Below the pieces are notes generated by a model. That model did not search any database. It was given only the letters and a program-made list of their open reading frames with translations, and was not told the DNA's origin. Shown here piece by piece: positions 56,187 through 64,000 of a DNA stretch of 64,000 nt (the stretch's first letter is position 1; every line of letters begins with the position of its first letter). Source of the DNA: Rhodospirillum sp. (GTDB lineage Bacteria; Pseudomonadota; Alphaproteobacteria; Dongiales; Dongiaceae); assembly GCA_013822765.1 (NCBI GenBank), contig PNKY01000001.1:62001-126000 (forward strand), written 5' to 3'. Both the position numbers and the translations under genes were made by a program.

Positions 56187-57532
56187 AGCGGCCGCCCCTG
56201 CACCAAACGCGGCAGCTTGCCGACGATGCCCATGGCGTGGCGCATGGCGATGCGCTTCAGCGGCATGGTGCGGTTGAAGATCGCGAAGCCGAGATCGCGC
56301 GCCATGCGCAGCGGCGCGAAGTCGTTGGAGAACAGCCGCGTCAGGCCGTCCATGAAAGTGGAGAGCATGAGGTTGTCGAACCGCCGCCACCGTGCATAGC
56401 GGTCCAGCACCTCCATGGCGCCGAGGTCGAGCCCGGCGCGCGCGGCATCGACCAAGACCTCGGCCAGCGCCGCGACGTCGCGCACGCCGAGATTGAAACC
56501 TTGGCCCGCGATCGGGTGGATGCCGTGCGCGGCATCGCCGGTCAGCGCGAAGCGCGGCCGCACATAGGTGTCGGCGAGCACCATGGTGAGCGGATAGGAG
56601 AAGCGCGGGCCGAGCGGCCGCACCCGGCCGAGGCTCGATCCGAATCGCCGCTCGATCTCCTTGCCGAACGCGTCGTCGTCGAGCTTCAGCAGCATCGGCA
56701 CCAGGCGCGGATCCTCCGACCACACGATCGAGGAGCGATGCCGCACGGTCCCGTCGGCGCGCGTCTCGTCGGTCATCGGCAGCATGGCGAACGGTCCGGC
56801 GGGCAGGAAATGTTCGTGCGCGACGCCATGATGCGGCTGCTCGTGCGTCACGGTGCAGACGATGGCGGTCTGGCTATAGCCGAACTCGCGCGCTGCGATG
56901 CCGGCCATGCGGCGCAGCGCCGATTGCTTGCCGTCGGCGGCGACCACCAGCTGTGCCGTCAGCACGCTGCCATCCTCCAGCGTCACGCGCGCCGCGTCGC
57001 TCGCGAGGTCGAGGGCGGTCACAACGTGCGGCGCCAGGTGGGTGAGGTTCGCGCAGGTCTTGACCCGCTCGAGCAGCGCAATGCGGGTCAGGCGATTCTC
57101 GATGATGTAGCCGAAGGGCGCCGCCGGCTGGTCCGGTTCGCAGGCGATGATGGTGGTCGGCTCGGTGTCGGGCGGCAGCGGCGTCGGCTTGCGGTCGAGC
57201 AGGTCGAGATGGCTGTAGTGCACATGGCCGTGGCTCTCGCCCTTTATGTGCCAGCCGCCGTCGGTCACGCGGATGTCGACGATCGGTTGCGCATCCGGCG
57301 CCAGGCGGTCCCACGCGCCGATCGCGGTCAGCACCTGCTGCGAGCCATAGGCGACGGCGGCAGAGCGCCCGTCATAGCCGCGGCCGGTGAGCGCTTCTGC
57401 GGACTCGGCCTCCACCACGATGGTGCGGATCCCGCCCTCGGCGCAGGCGATGGCAAGCGTCAGGCCGACCAGCCCGCCGCCGACCACGATCAGTTCGGCC
57501 TCGTCGTTGTCCGTGATGCCCCCGTGCGTCAT
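56183..57532 (-). CDS. UbiH/UbiF/COQ6-family FAD-dependent monooxygenase
   Basis: 449 residues. The FAD dinucleotide loop is VVGGGLVGLTLA near residue 16, the second FAD motif GDAAHGIHPIAGQGFNLG near residue 335. These enzymes hydroxylate the ubiquinone ring at the inner membrane face. Which position it acts on (C1, C5 or C6) cannot be told; alphaproteobacteria often have one or two multifunctional UbiL/UbiM types. Its stop overlaps the start of the DUF4166 protein gene. Confidence 0.93.
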   Translation of the reverse strand: MTHGGITDNDEAELIVVGGGLVGLTLAIACAEGGIRTIVVEAESAEALTGRGYDGRSAAVAYGSQQVLTAIGAWDRLAPDAQPIVDIRVTDGGWHIKGESHGHVHYSHLDLLDRKPTPLPPDTEPTTIIACEPDQPAAPFGYIIENRLTRIALLERVKTCANLTHLAPHVVTALDLASDAARVTLEDGSVLTAQLVVAADGKQSALRRMAGIAAREFGYSQTAIVCTVTHEQPHHGVAHEHFLPAGPFAMLPMTDETRADGTVRHRSSIVWSEDPRLVPMLLKLDDDAFGKEIERRFGSSLGRVRPLGPRFSYPLTMVLADTYVRPRFALTGDAAHGIHPIAGQGFNLGVRDVAALAEVLVDAARAGLDLGAMEVLDRYARWRRFDNLMLSTFMDGLTRLFSNDFAPLRMARDLGFAIFNRTMPLKRIAMRHAMGIVGKLPRLVQGRPL

Positions 57533-57583
57533 GTCGTCAAGGTGGCGGCTTGGCGCTGGATTGTCCAGCGGCTACAAGGACGC

Positions 57584-58363
57584 ATGGGCAACGGCAAATT
57601 CACCGCCGATTTTGGCAAGACCGCCGATGACTATGCGCGCCATCGCGCCGGCTATCCCGACTGGCTGTTCGAGCGGCTGATGCGCCGCGGCCTGGCGCGA
57701 CCGGGGATGCGCGCGCTCGACCTCGCCACCGGCACCGGCTATCTGGCGCGGGGTCTGGCGCAGCGCGGCCTCGGAGTCACCGGGATCGACATTGCGCCCG
57801 ACATGATGACTGCGGCGAAGGCGCTGGACGCGGCGCAGGGTCTTTCGATCGACTACATCGTCGGCCAGGCCGAGGCGACCGGCCTGCCTGCAGAGAACTT
57901 CGACCTTGTGACGGCGGCCTGCTGCTGGCACTGGTTCGACCGGCCCAAGGCGAGTGCCGAGGCGCTGCGGCTGCTCAAGCCCGGCGGCTGGCTGCTGATC
58001 TGCGCGCAGAATTGGTTTCCGCTGGGCGACAACGTGGTCGCGCGCACCGAGGCGATCGTGCAGCAGCATAATCCCAAGTGGCCGTTCGGCGGGCTGGACG
58101 GCATGACACCCGTCGCGGTCCGCGATCTGCGCGCCGCCGGCTTCCAATCGATCGAGAGCTTCTCGGTCGATTTCGAGATTCCCTACACGCACGAAGGCTG
58201 GCGCGGCCGCATGCGCGCCTCCGCCGGTGTCTCCGGCAGCCTCGCGCCGGAGCAGGTGAAAGCGTTCGATGAAGAGCTTGCCGGCATGATGGCGCGAGAA
58301 TTTCCGCAGCAGCCGCTGCCGGTGACGCACTGTCTGTATGCGGCTTTCGGCAGGAAAGGCTAG
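57584..58363 (+). CDS. Class I SAM-dependent methyltransferase
   Basis: 259 residues from ATG 57584. Motif I is ALDLATGTGYLARGL (residues ~45-59), motif II VTGIDIAPDMM, then LVTAACCWHWFDRPKA and LLKPGGWLLIC. The acceptor substrate is unknown. It is divergent from the ubiH-like gene and its stop overlaps the convergent recX stop by four bases. Confidence 0.93.
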   Translation: MGNGKFTADFGKTADDYARHRAGYPDWLFERLMRRGLARPGMRALDLATGTGYLARGLAQRGLGVTGIDIAPDMMTAAKALDAAQGLSIDYIVGQAEATGLPAENFDLVTAACCWHWFDRPKASAEALRLLKPGGWLLICAQNWFPLGDNVVARTEAIVQQHNPKWPFGGLDGMTPVAVRDLRAAGFQSIESFSVDFEIPYTHEGWRGRMRASAGVSGSLAPEQVKAFDEELAGMMAREFPQQPLPVTHCLYAAFGRKG

Positions 58364-58896
58364 GCCTCGCGCTCCGCGTCGATGATCTGGCGCGCGACGC
58401 GGCCGGCGAAGCCGGCGCGGGCCATGGCGGCGAGGTCTTTGTCACGGCATTCGGCGCGCGCGTCGTCTTCGCTGCGATAGGGGCCGAGGCGCCGCCGCCG
58501 CGCATAGCGCCGCGCGGCTTCGAGCTCCGGCTCCTCGTATTCCATCGACAGGCCATCGACCGCGGCGCGCGCGGTCTCCGACTCGACGCCCTTGGCGGAC
58601 AGCTTGGCGATGATGTGGGCGCGCGAGGTGCCGCGCGCCGAGAGGCTGCGTGCCCGCGCCTCGGCATAGGCCCGGTCGCTCAGGAAGCCGCTCGCCTCCA
58701 GCCACTGCAGGGTCTCGTCGAGCGCGGCGATCAGCGGCGCCGGATCGTCGCCATGGTGCCGCACCGAATTGCGGATCTTGCGCAGCATCACCTGGCGCAG
58801 GCGCGCACGCGGAGCGGCGAAGCGGTCGAGATAGTCGAGAGCGGCGCCCTTGAGATCGGCGGGCGCGAGTCGACGCGGGGGTCGCAGATGGCCCAT
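58360..58896 (-). CDS. recX: RecX-family regulatory protein
   Basis: 178 residues from ATG 58896; GTG 58902 is an alternative. RecX proteins inhibit RecA filament growth. The helical repeat pattern ALDYLDRFAAPRARLRQVM, LEASGFLSDRAYAEARARS and GTSRAHIIAKLSAKGV is typical. recA is not in this window, as is usual for alphaproteobacterial recX. Confidence 0.92.
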   Translation of the reverse strand: MGHLRPPRRLAPADLKGAALDYLDRFAAPRARLRQVMLRKIRNSVRHHGDDPAPLIAALDETLQWLEASGFLSDRAYAEARARSLSARGTSRAHIIAKLSAKGVESETARAAVDGLSMEYEEPELEAARRYARRRRLGPYRSEDDARAECRDKDLAAMARAGFAGRVARQIIDAEREA

Positions 58897-58980
58897 GCCC
58901 ACATGGTGCCAGAATCTGAGTGAGATGCCAAGGTGGGGTGCAGGCCCACGGGATCATCAACATACTCCGTCATGTCAAAG

Positions 58981-59012
58981 CGTGGATGGCAAGGTCACGC
59001 CTTGCCATGACG
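58981..59012. repeat. Short copy of the CGTGGATGG palindromic element
   Basis: ATGGCAAGG (58986-58994) and CCTTGCCAT (59000-59008) form a perfect nine-pair stem inside CGTGGATGGC...GCCATGACG. The flanks match the ends of the larger palindrome at 7912-8015. It lies in the short gap between recX and the ABC permease pair. Confidence 0.65.
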
Positions 59013-59067
59013 AACGAGTGGTTAGGACGGCTTGCGCTCGCTCTGCCCCACGTCTAGCTTGCGCGCC

Positions 59068-59883
59068 ATGTCCACGCCGCGCGTTCTCCCGCAGACTCTC
59101 GCTCCGCGCCACTACCGCACCGTCAACTGGGTCGGGCTGCAGACGCTGTACATGAAAGAGGTGCGCCGCTTCATGTCGGTGGCGACCCAGACCATCCTGG
59201 CGCCGATGGTGACGACGCTGCTGTTCCTGGCGGTGTTCGTGCTGGCCCTCGGCCATGCGGTCGATACGGTGGCGGGCGAGCCCTACATGGCGTTCCTGGC
59301 GCCAGGCCTCATCATGATGGCGATCACCCAGAACGCTTTCGCCAACACCTCGTCCTCGATCCTCATTTCCAAGATCCAGGGCAACATCGTCGACCTGCTG
59401 ATGCCGCCCTTGACGCCGCTGGAGCGCACCATCGGCCTGGTGGGCGGCGGGCTGACCCGCGGCCTGGTGGTCGGGGTCGCGACCTGGGTCGCGATGGGGC
59501 CGTTCGTGCCGGTCAGCATCGCGCATCCCGGCTTCATCCTGTTCCATGCCGTGATGGCGAGCCTGCTGATGTCGCTGGTCGGGGTCCTGGCGGGCGTGTG
59601 GGCGGAGAAGTTCGACCACATGGCTGCGATCACCAACTTTGTCGTGACGCCGGCGGCGTTCCTGTCCGGCACCTTCTATTCGGCCGAGCGGCTGCCGCCG
59701 TTCTGGCAGGGCGTCGCCCACGCCAATCCGCTGTTCTACATGATCGACGGCTTCCGCTACGGCTTCATCGGCCATGCCGACGGGTCGCTCACCGCCGGGA
59801 TCCTGGTGCTGCTCGGCGCCAACGCGGTCCTGCTGTGGCTGACCCACCGCCTGTTCGCCACCGGCTATCACCTGAAGGCATGA
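59068..59883 (+). CDS. ABC-2 type permease, first of a tandem pair
   Basis: 271 residues from ATG 59068, with about six membrane helices. FRYGFIGHADGSL near the C-terminus and the PPLTPLERTIGLV loop near residue 113 are typical of ABC-2 permeases, many of which export polysaccharide, lipids or drugs. No ATP-binding gene accompanies it in the window. Its stop overlaps the start of a paralog of identical length (ATGA). Confidence 0.93.
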   Translation: MSTPRVLPQTLAPRHYRTVNWVGLQTLYMKEVRRFMSVATQTILAPMVTTLLFLAVFVLALGHAVDTVAGEPYMAFLAPGLIMMAITQNAFANTSSSILISKIQGNIVDLLMPPLTPLERTIGLVGGGLTRGLVVGVATWVAMGPFVPVSIAHPGFILFHAVMASLLMSLVGVLAGVWAEKFDHMAAITNFVVTPAAFLSGTFYSAERLPPFWQGVAHANPLFYMIDGFRYGFIGHADGSLTAGILVLLGANAVLLWLTHRLFATGYHLKA

Positions 59884-60695
59884 GCAGGGCAGCACCCCAT
59901 GCGATTGGCGCCCTGCAGGCGCGCCGTTTCGGCCCGGTCAACTGGATCGGCTGCTGGAGCCTGCTGCGCCGGCAGTTCAAGAACGGCTTCTCCGACCTGC
60001 ACTACACCATTCTTGGGCCGGTGATCTCGAATGCGCTCTATCTGCTGCTGTTCGTGATCGCCTCGTCCTCGCTGACCAAGCTCGACCCCGAGGCTATCGT
60101 CACCTTCATCGCGCCCGGCCTCATCAGCTTCGCGATCGCCGAGCGAGCGTTCGAAGTCTCCGGCGCCAACCTCATCTTCGACAAGCACGAGCGCACCCAT
60201 TTCGACTGGCTGATGGCGCCCCTGACGCCGACGGAAAAGGCCGCCTGCTTCGCGCTCAGCTCGACCATCGGCGGCATGGCGGTTGGGGTCGCGGTGGCGC
60301 TGATGACCCTGCTGTTCGTGCCGGCCAGGGTGGCGCATCCCGGCGCGCTGCTGTTCTTCGCCCTTGCGACCGGCATGATGCACGGCCTGATCGGCACCTT
60401 GCTCGGCATCTGGGCGGCCAAGTGGGACCAGTATACCGCGCTGCACACCTTCGTGCTGCTGCCGCTGGCGTTCCTCAGCGGCGTGTTCGCGCCGGTCGCC
60501 TCGATGCCGGAGACCGCGCAGACCCTGATCGCCTTCAACCCGATCTTCTATCTGATCGACGGTTTCCGCTACGGTGCGATCGGCGAAGCCGCGGCCGACC
60601 TCCGCCTGTCGGTCGGGGTGGCACTCGCGGTCAATGCCGGGCTGTTCGCCTGGGTTCACTACTGGCTGCGCACTGGATACCGGCTGAAGAGCTGA
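59880..60695 (+). CDS. ABC-2 type permease, second of a tandem pair
   Basis: 271 residues, the same length as its neighbour. Shared features are NWIGCWSLLRRQF near the start, LMAPLTPTEKAACFA, NPIFYLIDGFRYGAIG and a WLRTGYRLKS end. It starts at ATG 59880 inside the stop of the first gene. The two are probably halves of a heteromeric exporter whose ATPase is encoded elsewhere. Confidence 0.93.
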   Translation: MSRAAPHAIGALQARRFGPVNWIGCWSLLRRQFKNGFSDLHYTILGPVISNALYLLLFVIASSSLTKLDPEAIVTFIAPGLISFAIAERAFEVSGANLIFDKHERTHFDWLMAPLTPTEKAACFALSSTIGGMAVGVAVALMTLLFVPARVAHPGALLFFALATGMMHGLIGTLLGIWAAKWDQYTALHTFVLLPLAFLSGVFAPVASMPETAQTLIAFNPIFYLIDGFRYGAIGEAAADLRLSVGVALAVNAGLFAWVHYWLRTGYRLKS

Positions 60696-60707
60696 ACTGC
60701 GGCGCCT

Positions 60708-61208
60708 TCAGTTCATGCCGTTGTGCATCTGGTGGCGCTTGTGCTTCCAGCGCTTATGGCTCCAGTTCTTGTGCCACCACGGCTGCCCGACGCGCAGCGA
60801 GGGATGGCGCTTGATGAACTGCCACTGCTTCTTCGCGAATGACGGCCGCTCGAAGATGAAGTTCGGCTGCCGCACCACGAAGGCCGGCTGCCCGACGATG
60901 AAGCCGGGCTGGCGCACGATAAAGCCGGAATTGCCCACCACGAATCCCGGGCTGGTGAAGACGATGCCCGATCCGCCGCCGATGATGATCTGCGAGCGGT
61001 TGTTGAACTGGTTGCGATGATGCGACTGGCTGTTGTGCCACTGCCGGTTCCAGCCACTGCCCTGGTTCCAACTGGACTGTGGCCGCTGCCATTGGCTGGC
61101 ATCGGCGCTGGCCGGCTTGGATGCGCCGCCAGCGAGGCCGAGGCCAAGCATCAGCGCCAGCGCGGCGAGCAGCCGCGCGGCCTTCGAATGCGGAAGCTGT
61201 GCCAACAT
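60708..61208 (-). CDS. Small secreted His/Trp/Asn-rich protein
   Basis: 166 residues from ATG 61208, with AAGGA eight bases upstream. A signal peptide (LLAALALMLGLGLAGGASKPASA) is followed by a Ser/Gln/Trp/Asn-rich segment, then hydrophobic repeats of the form GFIVRQPGFIVGQPAFVVRQ and a His/Trp/Lys-rich end. No family recognised. The repeated motif could form a beta-rich surface structure. Confidence 0.75.
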   Translation of the reverse strand: MLAQLPHSKAARLLAALALMLGLGLAGGASKPASADASQWQRPQSSWNQGSGWNRQWHNSQSHHRNQFNNRSQIIIGGGSGIVFTSPGFVVGNSGFIVRQPGFIVGQPAFVVRQPNFIFERPSFAKKQWQFIKRHPSLRVGQPWWHKNWSHKRWKHKRHQMHNGMN

Positions 61209-61344
61209 GGTTGCCGTCCTTCTATCGGTTCCGGTCGACGGCGCAGAGACCACCATTATACGGCAAACGGCGGCGCGGCGATGCAAATGACAACGCCGCG
61301 CCCATACAAATTGCAGTGAGCACAAAGTGCGGCGAGCGGGCCGC

Positions 61345-61851
61345 TCAGTAGCTCTTGCTGGTCAGCGGCGTCAGCTGGATGACGCGCACGCCGTTCTGCA
61401 TGGTGACCTTCGGCTTCGGCTTATAGCCCCTCAGCTGGTTGGTCGGCACCACGGCTGCCGCGACCGGGGCCTTGCGCTGAACGACCGGCTGCGGTGCCTC
61501 GTAGAGCGTGCGCGGCACGACCATGTAGTCGTTGTCGTAATACGACACCACCGTCGGCCGCCTCAGGATCACGCCGCCGCCGGTGCTGATGGTGCCCCGC
61601 GCGCGGTAGCCGCAATCGCCGTAGCAGTAGTTGCTGAAGCCGCCATAGGAGCGGTTGCGATAGGTGTGGCCGTAGTATCCCGGCAGCTTGCGGATCTTCG
61701 GGCCGGTCTGCGGCGGATAGACCCACGGCTGCGGCATGTACCAGGGGATCTGCTCGGCGCTCTGCGCGCTGGCCGGCGCGGCGTCGAGGGTGAGCACAAA
61801 GCCGAGCGCCACGAACAGAGCGGCGAGCGGCCGAAGAGCTTCGAGTTTCAT
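61345..61851 (-). CDS. Small secreted Pro/Tyr-rich protein
   Basis: 168 residues from ATG 61851, with GAGAGGA nine bases upstream. The signal peptide ends in APASAQ. The mature part is rich in Pro and Tyr (IPWYMPQPWVYPPQTGP, FSNYCYGDCGYRARG) with a cysteine pair four residues apart. No family recognised. A CRP-like site lies about 95 bases upstream of its start. Confidence 0.75.
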   Translation of the reverse strand: MKLEALRPLAALFVALGFVLTLDAAPASAQSAEQIPWYMPQPWVYPPQTGPKIRKLPGYYGHTYRNRSYGGFSNYCYGDCGYRARGTISTGGGVILRRPTVVSYYDNDYMVVPRTLYEAPQPVVQRKAPVAAAVVPTNQLRGYKPKPKVTMQNGVRVIQLTPLTSKSY

Positions 61852-61941
61852 GGCTGTCTGTCCTCTCGCGATTGTTGCCATCGCTGATGGCTCAAATATC
61901 GCTCAAATGCGATCGGACGTAATGGTTAAAATCCTAAAAAA

Positions 61942-61957
61942 TGTGACCTGCACCACA
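61942..61957. promoter_or_regulatory. CRP-like site upstream of the Pro/Tyr-rich secreted protein gene
   Basis: TGTGA, six bases (CCTGCA), then CCACA, the same TGTGAC-N5-CCACA form as at 18072-18087. It lies about 90 bases upstream of the minus-strand start at 61851, beside the terminator of the next gene. Confidence 0.45.
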
Positions 61958-61963
61958 GGCGCG

Positions 61964-61995
61964 AAAAAAGGGGCGAGGCCCTGCGGTCTCGCCCC
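61964..61995 (-). terminator. Rho-independent terminator of the small His/Gly-rich protein gene
   Basis: On the minus strand GGGGCGAG (61995-61988) pairs with CTCGCCCC (61977-61970) around a ten-base loop, followed by TTTTTT (61969-61964). It ends the transcript of the gene at 62044-62409. Confidence 0.85.
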
Positions 61996-62043
61996 CTCGC
62001 AGCCTTCGAATCTGACGCCAGCCTTCAACCTACTGGGGGGATG

Positions 62044-62409
62044 TCAGTCGAAGTCGAGCGGAAACACGATGTTGATCTCGGGGCGGCGATAGACCGGGGC
62101 CGGCTGGTAGTAATAGACCGGCGGGGGCGCCACATAGACCGGCTGCGGCTGCACGTACACCACCTTTGGCCGGCGCGGCTGGTAGTAGTAGCCGCCATGG
62201 CCGTGGTCGTACTGGTAGTGGCTCTGCTTCCAGTGCTTGTTGCCGTGGCCGTTGCCGTGGCCATTCCAGTGGCCGTTGCCATGGCCGTTGTTGTGCTTCC
62301 AGCTGTCCGCCATGGCCGACGATCCCGCCGCCACCACCATGCCGACCGCGACCAGAGCTCCGGCCGCCAGCTTTCCCAGACTGGTTTTGCGCGGATGCTT
62401 CGTTGTCAT
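62044..62409 (-). CDS. Small secreted His/Gly- and Tyr/Pro-rich protein
   Basis: 121 residues from ATG 62409, with AGGAG eight bases upstream. A signal peptide ends near SSAMADS. The first half of the mature part repeats NGHGNGHWNGHGNGHGN, a potential metal-binding His cluster; the second half is VYVQPQPVYVAPPPVYYYQP. No family recognised. It is the third of a cluster of low-complexity secreted proteins on the same strand. Confidence 0.78.
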   Translation of the reverse strand: MTTKHPRKTSLGKLAAGALVAVGMVVAAGSSAMADSWKHNNGHGNGHWNGHGNGHGNKHWKQSHYQYDHGHGGYYYQPRRPKVVYVQPQPVYVAPPPVYYYQPAPVYRRPEINIVFPLDFD

Positions 62410-62651
62410 TGTCCGATCTCCTATTGGCGTCCCTCGAACGGCACCAGGCCGCTCGTCCCGCCGACGATGTAACGCGAGCTCGCGCGATTTCCCTCGTGAC
62501 GAGGGTGTTACCTCGCATTTTCGTGATCGCGATTCATCGTTTCAGATCAATAAGATGAACCCCAGATGAACGAACTCCCGGGTTCAATTTTCTTGAACTC
62601 GCGGGTAGCGTCGGGGAAGCACCCTATGGTTGAGTGTGCCACAACCCACCG

Positions 62652-62680
62652 TTGACACTCGTTCGATCTTTGTTCTAAAT
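62652..62680 (+). promoter_or_regulatory. Sigma-70-type promoter of the AAA+ gene
   Basis: TTGACA (62652-62657), 17 bases, then CTAAAT (62675-62680). The -35 is perfect and the spacing optimal. Transcription would start about 30 bases before the AAA+ start codon. The rest of the 62410-62717 gap holds short palindromes (CCCTCG-TGA-CGAGGG; GTTCAA...TTGAAC) but no gene. Confidence 0.65.
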
Positions 62681-62717
62681 AGCGCCTTCGCTTCGTCTGG
62701 GAAGAGGGAGGGCCGCC

Positions 62718-64000
62718 ATGCGCCGCATCGCCGGATTGTCCAACAAGAAGCCGCTGAAGAAGCCGGCCGCCAAGGTGAGCAGGCGGCCACCCCAGCCCAA
62801 GAAAAGGAAGAAGCGGAAGCCGCAGTCAGTGCCGCCTCTCCACGCCAATGATCTGTTTGGTGCCGTGTTCAAATCGATCCCGGCGCAGGGTCTCGAGATC
62901 TGGTCGCGCCACTTCCCCGCGCACATGCGCGCCGACTTGCAGATCCCGCTCGAGGCGCTGATGGCGGGCGCCGATTATTGCGTCGGCGCCATCCCGCGCT
63001 ACCGCTCCGAGACTCTGACCATGACGCTCCTGATGAACCGCGGAGATCGGGACCGCGTCGAAGTCGGCTCGCTCTCCTATGCCGAGGTCGATGTCGGAGA
63101 GGATGAGCCGGTGCGCTGTGCGATGAACGCCTTCATCCTGCGGCACGCGCCGCTGCCCCATGCGATCTTCGTCAGCGCCGGCAACGACCCGACCGAGGAC
63201 AAGGTCGTGCGGGTGGAAATCGCGGTGCCGCGCGACCATCCCGACGGTCAGGACTTCGCCAGCCAGTGCCTGCGGCCGTTCAGCGACGCCGTCGCGCAGG
63301 CGCGTGCGTACCGCGGCAAGGTGCTCTCGCTTGAGAAGCACGATCTCTACGACGGCCGGGTCGGCGCCATCCGGGTCCATCGCATGAAGCGCGTCGATCC
63401 GTCGGAGGTCATCCTCCCGGCGCCGACGAAAAAGCTGCTCGATCACTGCGTGCTCGATTTCATGAAATCGCGTGGAGCCCTGCGCAGCCTCGGTTTCCAG
63501 ACCAAGCGCGGCATCCTGCTCTACGGCCCGCCCGGCACCGGCAAGACCCACACCATCCGCTATCTCGCGGGCAACCTGCCGGGCACGACCACACTCCTCA
63601 TCACCGCCGAGCAGGTCGGCCTGCTCCCGCACTACATGAGCCTTGCGCGCCTGCTGCAGCCGTCCATGGTGGTGATCGAGGATGTCGACCTGATCGCGCG
63701 CTCGCGCGACGACCGGCGCAGCGCGTGCGATGAGTCGCTGCTGAATTCGCTGCTCAACGAGATGGACGGCCTCAAGGAGAACAGCGACATCCTCTTCATC
63801 CTCACCACCAACCGTCCGCAGGACCTGGAGGCCGCCCTCGCCAACCGCCCGGGCCGCATCGACCAGGCGATCGAGGTACCGGTTCCCGACGCGCCCAGCC
63901 GCGACAGGCTGGTCCGCCTCTACGGCAACAGCCTGAAGCTTGCCGACGCGCTGGTGGCGGAAGCGGTGAAGCGCACCGACGGTGTCAGCGCGGCCTTCAT
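62718..64000 (+). CDS. AAA+ ATPase with basic N-terminus (3' truncated by window edge)
   Basis: 427 codons are present from ATG 62718 (GAGGGAGGG upstream); the frame is open to the window end. Residues 1-42 are strongly basic (Lys/Arg/Pro-rich), suggesting nucleic-acid or membrane-surface binding. A middle domain (about 45-225) has no recognised family. The AAA+ module follows: Walker A LLYGPPGTGKTHT near residue 270, Walker B MVVIEDVDLIA near 318, sensor 1 FILTTNRPQDLE near 358, and an arginine finger region in NRPGRIDQAIEVP. It resembles stand-alone AAA proteins of the BCS1/CDC48-like type that remodel partner proteins. No partner is visible in the window. Confidence 0.88.
   Translation, partial: MRRIAGLSNKKPLKKPAAKVSRRPPQPKKRKKRKPQSVPPLHANDLFGAVFKSIPAQGLEIWSRHFPAHMRADLQIPLEALMAGADYCVGAIPRYRSETLTMTLLMNRGDRDRVEVGSLSYAEVDVGEDEPVRCAMNAFILRHAPLPHAIFVSAGNDPTEDKVVRVEIAVPRDHPDGQDFASQCLRPFSDAVAQARAYRGKVLSLEKHDLYDGRVGAIRVHRMKRVDPSEVILPAPTKKLLDHCVLDFMKSRGALRSLGFQTKRGILLYGPPGTGKTHTIRYLAGNLPGTTTLLITAEQVGLLPHYMSLARLLQPSMVVIEDVDLIARSRDDRRSACDESLLNSLLNEMDGLKENSDILFILTTNRPQDLEAALANRPGRIDQAIEVPVPDAPSRDRLVRLYGNSLKLADALVAEAVKRTDGVSAAF

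Overview
This is a high-GC alphaproteobacterial chromosome segment with mostly housekeeping gene order. The lineage call rests on the hemC / hemD-mitofilin / hemY block beside tsaD, the roughly 1600-residue NAD-glutamate dehydrogenase, PleC-like orphan kinases, a DUF2336 protein and a smo-type polyol ABC operon. I would place it near Rhizobiales/Rhodospirillales; the sequence alone does not give a genus. No prophage, insertion sequence or CRISPR array was seen. The window opens inside a methyltransferase gene and closes inside an AAA+ ATPase gene.

Layout. 1-2 kb: methyltransferase tail, a membrane sulfatase-like protein, and a tRNA-Thr whose 3' end overlaps the sulfatase gene. 2-10 kb: heme genes on the minus strand (hemC, then a hemD fused in frame to a mitofilin/Mic60-like domain, then hemY), divergent from tsaD, a YciI protein, an EVE protein and creD. 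10.4-13.1 kb: acetyl-CoA synthetase and an RraA-like protein. 13.1-20.1 kb: the most distinctive part, a CHASE2-adenylate cyclase divergent from four tandem paralogous secreted FecR-domain proteins. Duplicated hairpins and CRP-type palindromes (TGTGA-N6-TCACA) lie between them. 20-30 kb: NAD-GDH, a membrane-anchored trypsin-like protease, NhaA, HspQ, and a MoxR ATPase / VWA (CoxDE-like) pair. 30.6-38 kb: two orphan PleC-like kinases around a patatin and a SulP transporter; one kinase is translationally coupled to a DUF2336 gene. 38.4-45.9 kb: a minus-strand polyol (sorbitol/mannitol-type) uptake operon with SorC regulator, HAD phosphatase, SGNH hydrolase and SDR dehydrogenase. 46-59 kb: an aldo/keto reductase, Rnk, arylamine N-acetyltransferase, a HAD/metallohydrolase-like fusion, a CPBP protease, tRNA-Gly, a thioredoxin/LON/Trm112/DUF971 run, a saccharopine-dehydrogenase-like protein with UbiH, a methyltransferase and RecX. 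59-64 kb: two tandem ABC-2 permeases without an ATPase, three small low-complexity secreted proteins, and an AAA+ ATPase.

Best candidate for an undescribed system: the cyclase plus FecR array. An envelope-sensing adenylate cyclase would make cAMP. A cAMP receptor could then act at the CRP-type sites between the cyclase and fecR1 and upstream of fecR3, and also at a matching site near the small secreted proteins at 61-62 kb. The four FecR proteins keep the same mature N-terminus and a conserved cysteine pair but have very different low-complexity tails. The regulatory link is inference; the array, the palindromes and the duplicated hairpins are visible in the sequence.
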